DNA from: Pseudomonas khorasanensis
Lineage (GTDB): Bacteria; Pseudomonadota; Gammaproteobacteria; Pseudomonadales; Pseudomonadaceae
Length of the DNA: 64,000 nt
Assembly: GCF_014268505.2 (NCBI RefSeq)
Contig: NZ_JABWQP020000001.1
Span: 186,001 to 250,000 of the forward strand
Direction of reading: 5' to 3'
Shown here: positions 42,466-51,389 of the stretch, one piece after another
Layout: every line of letters starts with the position of its first letter
How positions within the stretch are numbered: position 1 is the stretch's first letter
The notes under the pieces: model-generated
The model's database searches: none
What the model was told of the DNA's origin: nothing
Seen by the model: the letters and a program-made list of their open reading frames with translations, nothing else
Program-made: the position numbers and the translations under genes

Positions 42466-43688
42466 ACTGCCGTGGGTGCGCCGCACCGCTGGGCCTGCTG
42501 CTGATCGACCTCGGCACTTCGCCGCCGTCCAACGCCTATGTGCATGCCGATCGGCTGGAGCAGGCCGAGCAATGGGTGCCTTTGAAGGTTGCCGTGTGCG
42601 AGCAATGCTGGCTGGTGCAGACCGAGGACTACACCCGCGCCGACAGTCTGTTCGATGCCGAGTACGCCTACTTCAGCTCGTTCTCGAGCACCTGGCTGGA
42701 GCACGCCGAGCGCTATGTCGCCGAGATGAGCGAGCGCTTTGGGCTGAACGCCGACAGCCGCGTGGTCGAGGTCGCCGCCAATGACGGCTACTTGCTTCAA
42801 TATGTCGCCGCGCGCGGCATCGCCTGCCTGGGCGTCGAGCCGACCCGGAGCACCGCACAGGCTGCACGGGAAAAAGGCCTGGAGATTCGTGAGCTGTTCT
42901 TCGGCCGCGATACCGCCACGCAATTGCGCAGCGAAGGCTGGAGCGCCGACCTGGTGGCGGCCAACAACGTGCTCGCCCACGTGCCGGACATCAACGATTT
43001 CCTCGCCGGCTTCGCGACGTTGCTCAAGCCGACCGGCGTCGCCACCTTCGAGTTTCCGCAACTGCTGACGCTGCTGGCCGGCGCGCAGTTCGACACGCTG
43101 TATCACGAACATTATTCCTACCTGTCGCTGACCGCTGTGAAGGCCCTGTGCGAGCGCAACGGCCTGGAGGTATTCGACGTCAGCCAGTTGAGCACCCACG
43201 GAGGCTCGCTGCGGGTGTTCGTGCAACGCAAGGACGGCCAGCGTCGTGCTGTTCTCCCGGCAGTCCAGCAACAACTGCAGGCCGAACTCGCTGCCGGCGT
43301 GAAAACCGCCGAGTACTACGCGACCCTCGCGCCAGCTGCTGAGCGCATCAAACATGAGTTGCTGCGCTTCCTGTTGCAGGCCAGGGCCGACGGCAAACGA
43401 GTGGTCGGTTATGGCGCAGCGGCCAAGGGCAATACCTTGCTCAACTACGCCGGGGTCAAACCGGACCTGCTGGCATGGGTGGCCGATGCCAACCCGCACA
43501 AACAGGGCAAATTTCTGCCGGGCAGTCGTATCCCGGTCGTATCGCCTGAGCGTATTGCTCTGGAACAGCCTGACTACATTCTGGTCTTGCCGTGGAATCT
43601 GTTGAGCGAAGTGACGCAGCAGCTGTCTTCGGCCAAGGCGTGGGGCGCATGCTTTGTCGTCGCCGTTCCTGAGTTGAGCATCCAATGA
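42462..43688 (+). CDS. SAM-dependent sugar C-methyltransferase (TylC3/NovU/EvaC-like)
   Basis: A 408-residue methyltransferase. The N-terminal zinc-binding part has two Cys pairs (MNCRGC near 3-6 and AVCEQCWLVQ near 47-50). The Rossmann SAM domain (about 75-200) carries VVEVAANDGYLLQY; the C-terminal domain (about 240-408) has KRVVGYGAAAKGNTLLNY. This three-part build, with the HEHYSYLSLTAV stretch, is that of the C-methyltransferases that put a methyl branch on C3 or C5 of 4-keto-6-deoxy sugars. In this operon it would act on the CDP-4-keto sugar. It overlaps the neighbouring genes by 4 bases on each side. Confidence 0.9.
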   Translation: MNCRGCAAPLGLLLIDLGTSPPSNAYVHADRLEQAEQWVPLKVAVCEQCWLVQTEDYTRADSLFDAEYAYFSSFSSTWLEHAERYVAEMSERFGLNADSRVVEVAANDGYLLQYVAARGIACLGVEPTRSTAQAAREKGLEIRELFFGRDTATQLRSEGWSADLVAANNVLAHVPDINDFLAGFATLLKPTGVATFEFPQLLTLLAGAQFDTLYHEHYSYLSLTAVKALCERNGLEVFDVSQLSTHGGSLRVFVQRKDGQRRAVLPAVQQQLQAELAAGVKTAEYYATLAPAAERIKHELLRFLLQARADGKRVVGYGAAAKGNTLLNYAGVKPDLLAWVADANPHKQGKFLPGSRIPVVSPERIALEQPDYILVLPWNLLSEVTQQLSSAKAWGACFVVAVPELSIQ

Positions 43689-44806
43689 ACAGAATTCACT
43701 ACACCAAACCCAGCGTCGGCGAACTCGAAGCGCAATACGCCCTGGACGCCGTGCAGAACGGTTGGGGCGCACGTTGCTACGAATACCTGACGCGGTTTGA
43801 AAACGGCTTTGCCAGGCATTTGGGGGCAACTTACGCCATCGCCACTTCCAGTTGCACCGGTGCTCTGCACATGGGCATGGCGGCGCTGGGGGTTGGTGCC
43901 GGCGATGAAGTGATCCTGGCCAATACCAACTGGATTGCCTCGGCGGCGCCGATCACTTACCTGGGCGCTACACCAGTGTTTGTCGATGTGCTGCCCGACA
44001 GCTGGTGCCTGGATCCGCAACTTGTCAGAAATGCGATCACCCCGCGAACCAAGGCGATTCTGGCAGTGCATCTGTACGGCAACCTGTGTGACATGGACGC
44101 GTTGCTCGCCCTCGGTCGTGAATTTGGCATACCGGTCATCGAAGACGCGGCAGAGGCCATCGGCTCGCAATGGCGCGGCAAGGTTGCCGGTTCGTTGGGG
44201 GCGTTCGGCGCTTTTTCGTTTCATGGCACCAAGACCATGACCACCGGTGAGGGGGGCATGTTTGTTACCTCGGACAAAGCCTTGTATGAGCGGGTTCTGA
44301 CCTTGTCCAACCACGGTCGTGTGGCGGGGTGCGCCAAGCAGTTCTGGCCGGAGTTCGTCGGCTTTAAATACAAGATGAGCAATCTGCAGGCAGCTGTCGG
44401 CTGCGCTCAAATCGAGCGAATCGAGGAGCTGATCGCGCGCAAACGGGCGATTTTTGCGAATTACGCGCGAGCGCTCGAAGGCGTCCCTGGCGTGTCGCTG
44501 AACCCGGAACCGGCTCATGGCCGCAATGGTTATTGGATGCCAACGGTGGTGTTCGATGCAGACACAGGCATCCACCGCGAGCAAATGATCGCCGCATTCC
44601 AGGCCGCCGACATCGACGCTCGTGTGTTTTTCTGGCCACTGTCGTCGCTGCCGATGTTCAGTGAATACGTGGCCGACACGCCGCTGGCGTTTGCATTGCC
44701 AGAGCGCGCCTTCAACTTGCCCAGCTATCACGACATGACAGACGCCGACCAGCAGCGGGTGGTGCAGGTGGTACTAGATCTGCTGGCTTGCAGGCATACC
44801 TTGTGA
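43685..44806 (+). CDS. DegT/DnrJ/EryC1-type sugar aminotransferase
   Basis: A 373-residue PLP-dependent aminotransferase of the perosamine synthase/VioA type. The PLP lysine is in FSFHGTKTMTTGEGGMF; the N-terminal part has SSCTGALHMGMAALGVGAGDEV and the Asp of VIEDAAEAIGS. It would install the amino group at C4 of the 4-keto-6-deoxy sugar, using glutamate. It overlaps the C-methyltransferase gene by 4 bases and the acyltransferase gene by 4. Confidence 0.92.
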   Translation: MNRIHYTKPSVGELEAQYALDAVQNGWGARCYEYLTRFENGFARHLGATYAIATSSCTGALHMGMAALGVGAGDEVILANTNWIASAAPITYLGATPVFVDVLPDSWCLDPQLVRNAITPRTKAILAVHLYGNLCDMDALLALGREFGIPVIEDAAEAIGSQWRGKVAGSLGAFGAFSFHGTKTMTTGEGGMFVTSDKALYERVLTLSNHGRVAGCAKQFWPEFVGFKYKMSNLQAAVGCAQIERIEELIARKRAIFANYARALEGVPGVSLNPEPAHGRNGYWMPTVVFDADTGIHREQMIAAFQAADIDARVFFWPLSSLPMFSEYVADTPLAFALPERAFNLPSYHDMTDADQQRVVQVVLDLLACRHTL

Positions 44807-45468
44807 AGGTCTATCTGCTGGGAGCCGCCAACCCGGAAGCGGTGCGTATGCTGCACGCAGTCAAGCGCAGCACGCCAGACATCGAATTCGCTTTTCTGGA
44901 CAACGACCCGCGCAAGCACGGCACTTCGTTTTACGGGGTGCCGGTACTCGGCGGCAGCGAACTTGTAGGCGAACTCAATGGTGAAGGCGTGCGCTTCGTC
45001 AATCTGATTACCGGCAGTACCCGATTACGCTACGAAACCACCTGTCAGTTGCTCGACGCCGGCGCGCGCCTCGGTCAATTCATTCATCCGGGTATCGACC
45101 TGAGCATGATCCGTATGGGGCAGGGCAGTTATCTGCAGGAAGGCGTGCTGATGCAGGCTGAAGTGACGCTAGGCGATAACACCAGCATCAGCGCCGGCAG
45201 TGTCGTGGGGCATGAAGGTCGTATCGGCCATACAGTGTTCATGGCACCGGGCGTGTGCATCGCAGGTTGTGTGGAAATCGGTGACGGGACCTTTATCGGA
45301 ACCAATGCCACGATCCTGCCACGCCTGCGGATCGGGCGCTGGGTGACCATTGGTGCAGGCGCCGTCGTGACCAAAGATGTTCCGGATTATTCGGTCGTGG
45401 CGGGAAACCCCGCCAGGATCATCAAGACCAATTCCGTGCCTTACCCGGACGCCCGGGTGTTCAAGTAA
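44803..45468 (+). CDS. Sugar O/N-acyltransferase (PglD/NeuD-like left-handed beta-helix)
   Basis: A 221-residue protein with a short N-terminal Rossmann-like nucleotide-sugar domain (about 1-85, VYLLGAANPEAVRMLHA) and a hexapeptide-repeat left-handed beta-helix (about 95-205), seen as repeated GxxxxI/V units such as ISAGSVVGHEGRIGHTVFMAPG and IGAGAVVTKDVPD. PglD-type enzymes use an acyl-CoA to acylate the 4-amino group of UDP- or dTDP-amino sugars. Here it would acylate the amino group made by the preceding aminotransferase. Start is a GTG overlapping the preceding stop by 4 bases. Confidence 0.85.
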   Translation: MKVYLLGAANPEAVRMLHAVKRSTPDIEFAFLDNDPRKHGTSFYGVPVLGGSELVGELNGEGVRFVNLITGSTRLRYETTCQLLDAGARLGQFIHPGIDLSMIRMGQGSYLQEGVLMQAEVTLGDNTSISAGSVVGHEGRIGHTVFMAPGVCIAGCVEIGDGTFIGTNATILPRLRIGRWVTIGAGAVVTKDVPDYSVVAGNPARIIKTNSVPYPDARVFK

Positions 45469-45495
45469 GCCGTTTCCCGAGTTTGGAGAGTTGCA

Positions 45496-46224
45496 ATGAA
45501 TCCGCATGAGCAGTTTCGCGAAGAAGTGAAAGCCAACATCGAAGGTCTGCAGAAAGATCAGGTATTGCAGAACGAGTCACTGAACTGGGTCGGCACCACG
45601 GCCAGACACAAGTACACCTACAACTTCAGCTGGATGGGCCGGCCGATCATTCAATTCCCGCAGGACATGGTTGCGATGCAGGAAATCATCTGGAACCTGC
45701 GTCCGGACGTGATCGTGGAAACCGGCATCGCTCATGGCGGTTCGCTGGTGTTCTATGCCTCTATCCTGGAGCTTATCGGTCATGGCGAAGTACTGGGCGT
45801 AGACATCGATATCCGCCAGCACAATCGAGAAGCCATCGAAGCGCACCCAATGTTCAAACGCATCAGCATGATCCAGGGATCGAGCATCGACTCCGCCATA
45901 GTCGATCAGGTGCACGAGCGCGTGAAGGGCAAAAAAGTGCTGGTGGTGCTGGACTCCAACCACACCCACGAGCATGTGCTCGAAGAACTGCGTTTGTATG
46001 CTCCGCTGGTTTCGGTGGGCAGCTATTGCGTGGTCATGGACACCGTGGTCGAAGACATGCCGGCCGATGCTTTCCCTGATCGTCCATGGGGCAAGGGTGA
46101 CAACCCGAAAACCGCAGTGTGGGCTTACCTGGAAGAAAACAGCGATTTCGAAATCGATCAGGCGATTCACAGCAAGTTGCTGATCACTGTCGCGCCGGAT
46201 GGTTATCTGCGTCGCGTGCGCTAA
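45496..46224 (+). CDS. CmcI-family SAM methyltransferase (cephalosporin-hydroxylase-like)
   Basis: A 242-residue protein of the CmcI/'cephalosporin hydroxylase' family. Despite that name, family members such as rhamnosyl O-methyltransferases are SAM-dependent methyltransferases. Visible motifs are VIVETGIAHGGSLVFYASI (SAM-binding), VLGVDIDIRQHNREAI and KVLVVLDSNHTHEHVLEEL (metal/SAM site). It probably methylates a hydroxyl of the sugar made by the preceding genes. It starts 27 bases after the acyltransferase with a GGAGAG site, so it is still within the operon. Confidence 0.85.
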   Translation: MNPHEQFREEVKANIEGLQKDQVLQNESLNWVGTTARHKYTYNFSWMGRPIIQFPQDMVAMQEIIWNLRPDVIVETGIAHGGSLVFYASILELIGHGEVLGVDIDIRQHNREAIEAHPMFKRISMIQGSSIDSAIVDQVHERVKGKKVLVVLDSNHTHEHVLEELRLYAPLVSVGSYCVVMDTVVEDMPADAFPDRPWGKGDNPKTAVWAYLEENSDFEIDQAIHSKLLITVAPDGYLRRVR

Positions 46225-46273
46225 TCGACAAACAACGATGAGTCTTCGGCGACTCGCCGCTCGTGGGGAATAT

Positions 46274-49198
46274 ATGCAAGGCAATAATACTTCTGGAACC
46301 GGTCTGGCACTCAACGAACAGTTGACCGTTGTGCTGATTTCTCACGAGCGCCCGGCGTTTCTGCGTAGAGCCATTCGCTTTTACAGCAGCCTGCCGTGCA
46401 GGATTCTGGTGCTGGATTCGTCAGCGGTAGCGCTGGCGGGCATCCCTGCCGAATTCACCAACGTGGATTATCGGCACTTGCCGCAGTTCGGCTACTGGGG
46501 AATTCGCGCCAAGCTGGCCTATGGTGTCGAACAGTTGCAGACGCCTCTGATGGTGTTCGCCGCCGACGATGACTTCCTTGTGCATGACGCTTTGTATGAA
46601 GCCGTGGCGTTCATGGATGCCAACCCTGATTACAGCCTGTGCCATGGCTACAGCATGATGTATCTGGCGTTGGCCACCAGCGTCAATTATTACCGCCGCG
46701 ACAAGAAAGTCTGTGAGGATTACTCGTCCGATCAGGCCGAGGTTCGTCTGCTCGATTATATGCATCAGTATCTGCCGCCGTTCTATGCCGTTCAGCGTAC
46801 GGCGATCTTGCGTGACTGGTACGACGCGATGCCGCAAGACACGATCTTCCAGTGGCAGGAGGTCGGTCACACCTATTACATGCTGGCACGGGGCAAAGCG
46901 CGGATTCTGCCGATCCCGTATGTCGTACGAGAAATCAACTATGGACAGTCCGATCACAATACCGAGATCCTTCACTCTCTGGCCTATATGGACGCCAAGA
47001 GCGTGGCCGGTCGTGAAGCGTTTGCCGGATTCCTCGCCGGATTGCCGACCCAGATCCAGCACCAGGATCCACAGCAGGGCAAACAGTTTGTACTTGAGAG
47101 CTTCGCCATGCTGGCTGCCAGCCTGCAGACCAACCGTGCACTGACCGCAGAACTGATTATCGAATCGACATGGAACGATATCGAGACTGGCCCGCAGCGA
47201 ATGTTTGGTCCGAAGCAATATGTTGAAATGCCCTTCTATAATCAGGAATTTTTCGACCAGCTGGCCCAGTTCGAGTTTCTGCTACACGCAATGCCTGCCG
47301 GGCGTAAGCAGCTCAAGGGGCTCGAAGGCGTCTGGGCGCGTCAGCAGAGCCTGATGCTGGCGCGCAATAACGACACCCCTGACAGCGTGCTGGACCGCCT
47401 TTGGCAGGCGCACGACAGCAACGTGTTCAATCGTGCGGTGGTCAAACGTCTGATCGCGCACCTGCAACCGCTGGGCGAAGAGAGCGAGCCGACAAAATTG
47501 CGCGACTGGCTCGCTCGCCTGGACGCAGTTCTACCTGAGGGCCACCAGCCGACATTCGACAAAATGTTGACTGGCCGGCTGCTTCAGTGGCTCGCTGCGC
47601 GCACGCCGGATGCCGAGCAGGCCGAGGCGATTGCCCGTCATCTGGCGGATGTTGCCGGTGGTCCGCAGTTCGGGATTTTCCTGCTCGATCTGGACAACGA
47701 CATCGACAAGTTGCAGGTCACTCTGGACAGCTTGCTAGAAGGTCACAGCAAAGCCTTCAAAGTGGTGGTCTTCACCACCGGTGAACCGCCGGCCTCAACC
47801 ACTGCGCAAAATACCTTGCACTTTGTACGGGTGACCCAAAGCAGCTTCGTCGACAAACTCAACCAAAGTGTGAATCAGTCGGCTTGCGACTGGCTGCTGT
47901 TGGCTGAGGCGGGTGACCAGTTCACGGCTGCCGGACTGCTGCGTGCCAGTCTGGAGCTGATGGCGGCGCCTGGCGTACGGGCGGTGGCCACGGATGCGAT
48001 ACAGCGCCAGGAAAACGGCGCACTGGTCGACGTATTCCGCCCCGGTTTCAATCTGGACCTGCTGCAAAGCGTGCCGTCGCTGATGGCGCGCCACTGGTTG
48101 ATCCGTCGCGAAGTGTTGCTCGAAGCCGGTGGTTATCAGGCCGACTTCAGCAAAGCGCTGGAATTCGATCTGTTGCTGCGCATCATTGAGCAGGGCGGCC
48201 TCGACGGGCTCGCACATCTCGACGAGCCTCTGCTGATCACCGAGCAGGCGCCTCTGGAAGAAAACGCCCATGAACGCCTGGCGTTGCTGCGCCATCTCGG
48301 CAATCGCGGCTACAAGGCCAAGGTCAGTTCAACCTCGCCGGGAACCTGGCAGATCGATTATCGCCACACCGAACAGCCGCTGGTGTCGATCATTGTGCCG
48401 GTCATCGACGATCTGCCGGTAATGCGCCGCTGCCTGGATGGCGTATTGCTGCGTACCCGCTACAGCCGCTACGAAGTGCTGCTGGCGGGCAATGCCAATC
48501 AGTCTGCAGCGGTCAACGATTGGCTGGGCACACTTCGCCACGCCAGGGTCAATGTGTTGCGTGCCGATCAGCCGCTGAGCGAAGTCGCTTTGTACAACGC
48601 CGCCAGCGAACAGGCGCAGGGTGAATATCTGGTGCTGCTGGCCGCTGACGCCGAAGTGGTCAACCCGAACTGGATCGATTCGCTGCTCAATCACGCCCAG
48701 CGTCCCGAGGTCGGTATCGTCGGCGCCAAACTGGTCGACCGTGACGGCAAGATAGCCCAGGCTGGTCTGATTCTTGGCCTCAACGACGGCGTGGGTTCGC
48801 CGTTCACGGGTGAGAAACACAAGGCCGAGGGTTACATGCAGCGTCTGGCGGTCGAGCAGAATTACTCGGCCGTCTCCAAGGTGTGTCTGATGGTTCGCAA
48901 AGAGTTGTTCAGCGCCTTGGGCGGGCTCGACGAGGTGACCTTCGCAGCGGGGTATGCCGATGTCGACCTGTGCCTCAAGACTGGTCAGGCCGGTTATCTG
49001 ACCGTGTGGACGCCGCTGGTGCAGGTGCTGCATACCGGCGAGCTGCCGCAGGCGCCAGCGGCACTGGCGGCGTTGCGTGAAAAATGGCAAGACGCCTTCG
49101 CGCAGGATCCGGCGTACAACGCCAATCTGGCCCTGACCGGCAAAGGTTTCACCCTGGGCGAAAACGCCTCGATCAATTGGGCGCAGTTGATCGCTTAA
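46274..49198 (+). CDS. Large glycosyltransferase (TIGR00180-like N-terminus plus GT2 domain)
   Basis: A 974-residue cytosolic protein. The N-terminal region (about 15-330) is a TIGR00180-type glycosyltransferase domain (LTVVLISHERPAFLRRAI; FAADDDFLVHDALYEA). A middle region (about 475-680) has degenerate GT-A features, and the C-terminal part (about 690-960) is a GT2 domain (PLVSIIVPVIDDLPVMRRC). A stretch near 800-880 is very similar to the third GT module of the 1197-residue protein at 34296-37889 (both share LLNHAQRPEVG and AGLILGLN). I chose the ATG at 46274; an ATG at 46238 would add twelve residues. It follows the CmcI-type gene by 49 bases and precedes pseB by 23, so it links the two sugar pathways. 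Confidence 0.82.
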   Translation: MQGNNTSGTGLALNEQLTVVLISHERPAFLRRAIRFYSSLPCRILVLDSSAVALAGIPAEFTNVDYRHLPQFGYWGIRAKLAYGVEQLQTPLMVFAADDDFLVHDALYEAVAFMDANPDYSLCHGYSMMYLALATSVNYYRRDKKVCEDYSSDQAEVRLLDYMHQYLPPFYAVQRTAILRDWYDAMPQDTIFQWQEVGHTYYMLARGKARILPIPYVVREINYGQSDHNTEILHSLAYMDAKSVAGREAFAGFLAGLPTQIQHQDPQQGKQFVLESFAMLAASLQTNRALTAELIIESTWNDIETGPQRMFGPKQYVEMPFYNQEFFDQLAQFEFLLHAMPAGRKQLKGLEGVWARQQSLMLARNNDTPDSVLDRLWQAHDSNVFNRAVVKRLIAHLQPLGEESEPTKLRDWLARLDAVLPEGHQPTFDKMLTGRLLQWLAARTPDAEQAEAIARHLADVAGGPQFGIFLLDLDNDIDKLQVTLDSLLEGHSKAFKVVVFTTGEPPASTTAQNTLHFVRVTQSSFVDKLNQSVNQSACDWLLLAEAGDQFTAAGLLRASLELMAAPGVRAVATDAIQRQENGALVDVFRPGFNLDLLQSVPSLMARHWLIRREVLLEAGGYQADFSKALEFDLLLRIIEQGGLDGLAHLDEPLLITEQAPLEENAHERLALLRHLGNRGYKAKVSSTSPGTWQIDYRHTEQPLVSIIVPVIDDLPVMRRCLDGVLLRTRYSRYEVLLAGNANQSAAVNDWLGTLRHARVNVLRADQPLSEVALYNAASEQAQGEYLVLLAADAEVVNPNWIDSLLNHAQRPEVGIVGAKLVDRDGKIAQAGLILGLNDGVGSPFTGEKHKAEGYMQRLAVEQNYSAVSKVCLMVRKELFSALGGLDEVTFAAGYADVDLCLKTGQAGYLTVWTPLVQVLHTGELPQAPAALAALREKWQDAFAQDPAYNANLALTGKGFTLGENASINWAQLIA

Positions 49199-49221
49199 GC
49201 TAGCCGGACAGGAATCAGAAC

Positions 49222-50223
49222 ATGTTCAACGGTAAATCAATTTTCATCTCCGGCGGCACCGGCTCGTTCGGGCGCAATTTCATCCGCCGGCTGCTGGAGC
49301 AATACCAGCCCAAGCGCGTGGTGGTGTTTTCGCGCGATGAGCTGAAACAGTACGAAATGCAGCAGACGTTCAACGCGCCATGCATGCGTTATTTCCTTGG
49401 TGACGTGCGTGACGCCGACCGCTTGCGCCAAGCCATGCGCGGCATCGACTACGTGGTGCACGCCGCCGCGTTGAAGCAGGTGCCAGCGGCGGAATACAAC
49501 CCGACCGAATGCATCCGCACCAACGTCAACGGCGCCGAAAACATCATCGCCGCCGCCATCGATAATGGCGTGAAGAAAGTCGTCGCGCTGTCCACTGACA
49601 AGGCGGCCAGCCCGATCAACCTGTACGGCGCGACCAAGTTGCTTTCGGACAAATTGTTCGTCGCCGCCAACAACATTGCCGGCGAGCAGCAGACTCGATT
49701 TGCCGTGGTGCGCTACGGTAATGTGGCGGGCTCGCGTGGCTCAGTGGTGCCGTTTTTCAGCAAGCTGATCGCTGACGGCGCCGAGCAATTGCCGATCACC
49801 GACGAGCGCATGACGCGGTTCTGGATCACCCTCGACCACGGCGTGCAGTTCGTGCTCGACAGCTTTGCGCGCATGCATGGCGGCGAAGTATTCGTGCCGA
49901 AGATTCCGTCCATCCGCATCGTCGATCTGGCACGCGGCATGGCCGGGCATCTGCCACACAAGAACGTCGGCATTCGCCCCGGCGAAAAGCTGCATGAGCT
50001 GATGGTGCCGCTGGACGATGCGCGCATGACCCTTGAGTTCGAGGATCACTACACCATTCAGCCATCGATCCGTTTCACCAGCGTCGACGTCGATTTTGCC
50101 GTGGACAAACTCGGCGAGCATGGCCGGGCGGTGAGCGAAAATTTCGAGTATCGCTCTGACACCAACCCGCATTTCCTTTCGGTCGGGCAGATCGCCGATC
50201 TGCACGCGAAGCTGTCGGTATGA
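49222..50223 (+). CDS. pseB: UDP-N-acetylglucosamine 4,6-dehydratase (inverting) PseB
   Basis: A 333-residue enzyme that starts the pseudaminic acid pathway by turning UDP-GlcNAc into UDP-4-keto-6-deoxy-L-AltNAc. It begins FNGKSIFISGGTGSFGRNF (NADP-binding), with the catalytic Lys/Asp region STDKAASPINLYGATKLLSD. The C-terminal RPGEKLHELMVPLDDAR is typical for PseB/FlaA1. Its stop overlaps the pseC start by 4 bases. Confidence 0.95.
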   Translation: MFNGKSIFISGGTGSFGRNFIRRLLEQYQPKRVVVFSRDELKQYEMQQTFNAPCMRYFLGDVRDADRLRQAMRGIDYVVHAAALKQVPAAEYNPTECIRTNVNGAENIIAAAIDNGVKKVVALSTDKAASPINLYGATKLLSDKLFVAANNIAGEQQTRFAVVRYGNVAGSRGSVVPFFSKLIADGAEQLPITDERMTRFWITLDHGVQFVLDSFARMHGGEVFVPKIPSIRIVDLARGMAGHLPHKNVGIRPGEKLHELMVPLDDARMTLEFEDHYTIQPSIRFTSVDVDFAVDKLGEHGRAVSENFEYRSDTNPHFLSVGQIADLHAKLSV

Positions 50224-51383
50224 TCCCGTACGGTCGGCAGAGTCTCGATCAGTCGGACATCGATGCGGTGGTCGAGGTGCTGCAATCGGACTGGCTGACC
50301 CAAGGGCCGGCCATCGAACGCTTCGAACAGGCGATGGCCGAGCGCTGTCAGGCCGATTTTGCCGTGGCGGTGTGCAATGCCACGGCGGCGCTGCACATTG
50401 CCTGTCTGACGGCTGATCTGGGACCGGGCGATCGTTTGTGGACCTCGCCGAACACCTTTCTCGCCTCGGCCAATTGCGGACGTTACTGCGGCGCCGACGT
50501 TGATTTCGTCGACATCGATCCGCTGACCTGGAACCTCGATGCCTTTGCCCTTGAAGCGAAGCTCGAACAGGCTGAACGTGACGATAAACTACCGAAAGTC
50601 CTCGTCGCGGTGGCGTTCTCCGGGCAGAGCTGTGACCTGCGCAAGATCGCCGAACTGGCGGTGCGCTACAACTTCACTGTGATCGAAGACGCGTCGCATG
50701 CGGTGGGCGCCAGCTATGCCGGGCGCCCGGTCGGTTGCGGCGAATTTGCAGCGATGACCGTGTTCAGTTTTCATCCGGTGAAGATCATCACCAGCGCCGA
50801 GGGCGGAATGGTCCTGACCAATCGCCCGGCCCTGGCCGAGCGCCTGCAACGCCTGCGCAGCCACGGCATGACCCGCGATCCGCAGCAAATGACCGAGCCC
50901 AGCCATGGCCCTTGGTACTACGAGCAGATCGAACTCGGTTTCAACTACCGGATCACCGATCTGCAAGCGGCGCTGGGGCTGTCGCAACTGAGCAAACTGG
51001 ATGAATTTATCGCACGTCGCCGCGAACTGGCAGCGCGCTACGATCAGTTGCTCGCGTACCTGCCGCTGACCTTGCCAAACGCGCAGCCGGAAGCCGAGTC
51101 GGCTTGGCACTTGTACGTGGTGCGCCTGCAGACCGATCGCTGCAACCTCAGTCATCGTCAGGTGTTCGAGGGTTTGCGCGCGGCCGGCATTGGCGTGAAT
51201 CTGCACTATATTCCCCTGCACCTGCAGCCGTACTATCGCGACCTGGGTTTTGCCGAAGGGGACTTTCCCGAGGCCGAACGTTACTACGCCGAGGCGATCA
51301 GCTTGCCGCTGTTCCCTTTGCTGAGCGAAGCACAACAGGATCAGGTGGTCGAGCAACTGCGTCGGTTGCTGCTTGAGGAGTAA
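50220..51383 (+). CDS. pseC: UDP-4-amino-4,6-dideoxy-AltNAc aminotransferase PseC
   Basis: A 387-residue PLP-dependent aminotransferase for the second pseudaminic acid step. It starts IPYGRQSLDQSDIDAVVEVL. The PLP lysine is in VFSFHPVKIITSAEGGMVLT (PseC has HPVK rather than the GTK of perosamine synthases). Overlaps pseB by 4 bases. The pseudaminic acid pathway is common for flagellin glycosylation in this region. Confidence 0.95.
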   Translation: MIPYGRQSLDQSDIDAVVEVLQSDWLTQGPAIERFEQAMAERCQADFAVAVCNATAALHIACLTADLGPGDRLWTSPNTFLASANCGRYCGADVDFVDIDPLTWNLDAFALEAKLEQAERDDKLPKVLVAVAFSGQSCDLRKIAELAVRYNFTVIEDASHAVGASYAGRPVGCGEFAAMTVFSFHPVKIITSAEGGMVLTNRPALAERLQRLRSHGMTRDPQQMTEPSHGPWYYEQIELGFNYRITDLQAALGLSQLSKLDEFIARRRELAARYDQLLAYLPLTLPNAQPEAESAWHLYVVRLQTDRCNLSHRQVFEGLRAAGIGVNLHYIPLHLQPYYRDLGFAEGDFPEAERYYAEAISLPLFPLLSEAQQDQVVEQLRRLLLEE

Positions 51384-51389
51384 GGCACC

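Noticed and set aside
42462..43688. Zinc-binding start of the methyltransferase as a separate small gene
   Set aside because: The frame is continuous and matches the three-part architecture of the family.
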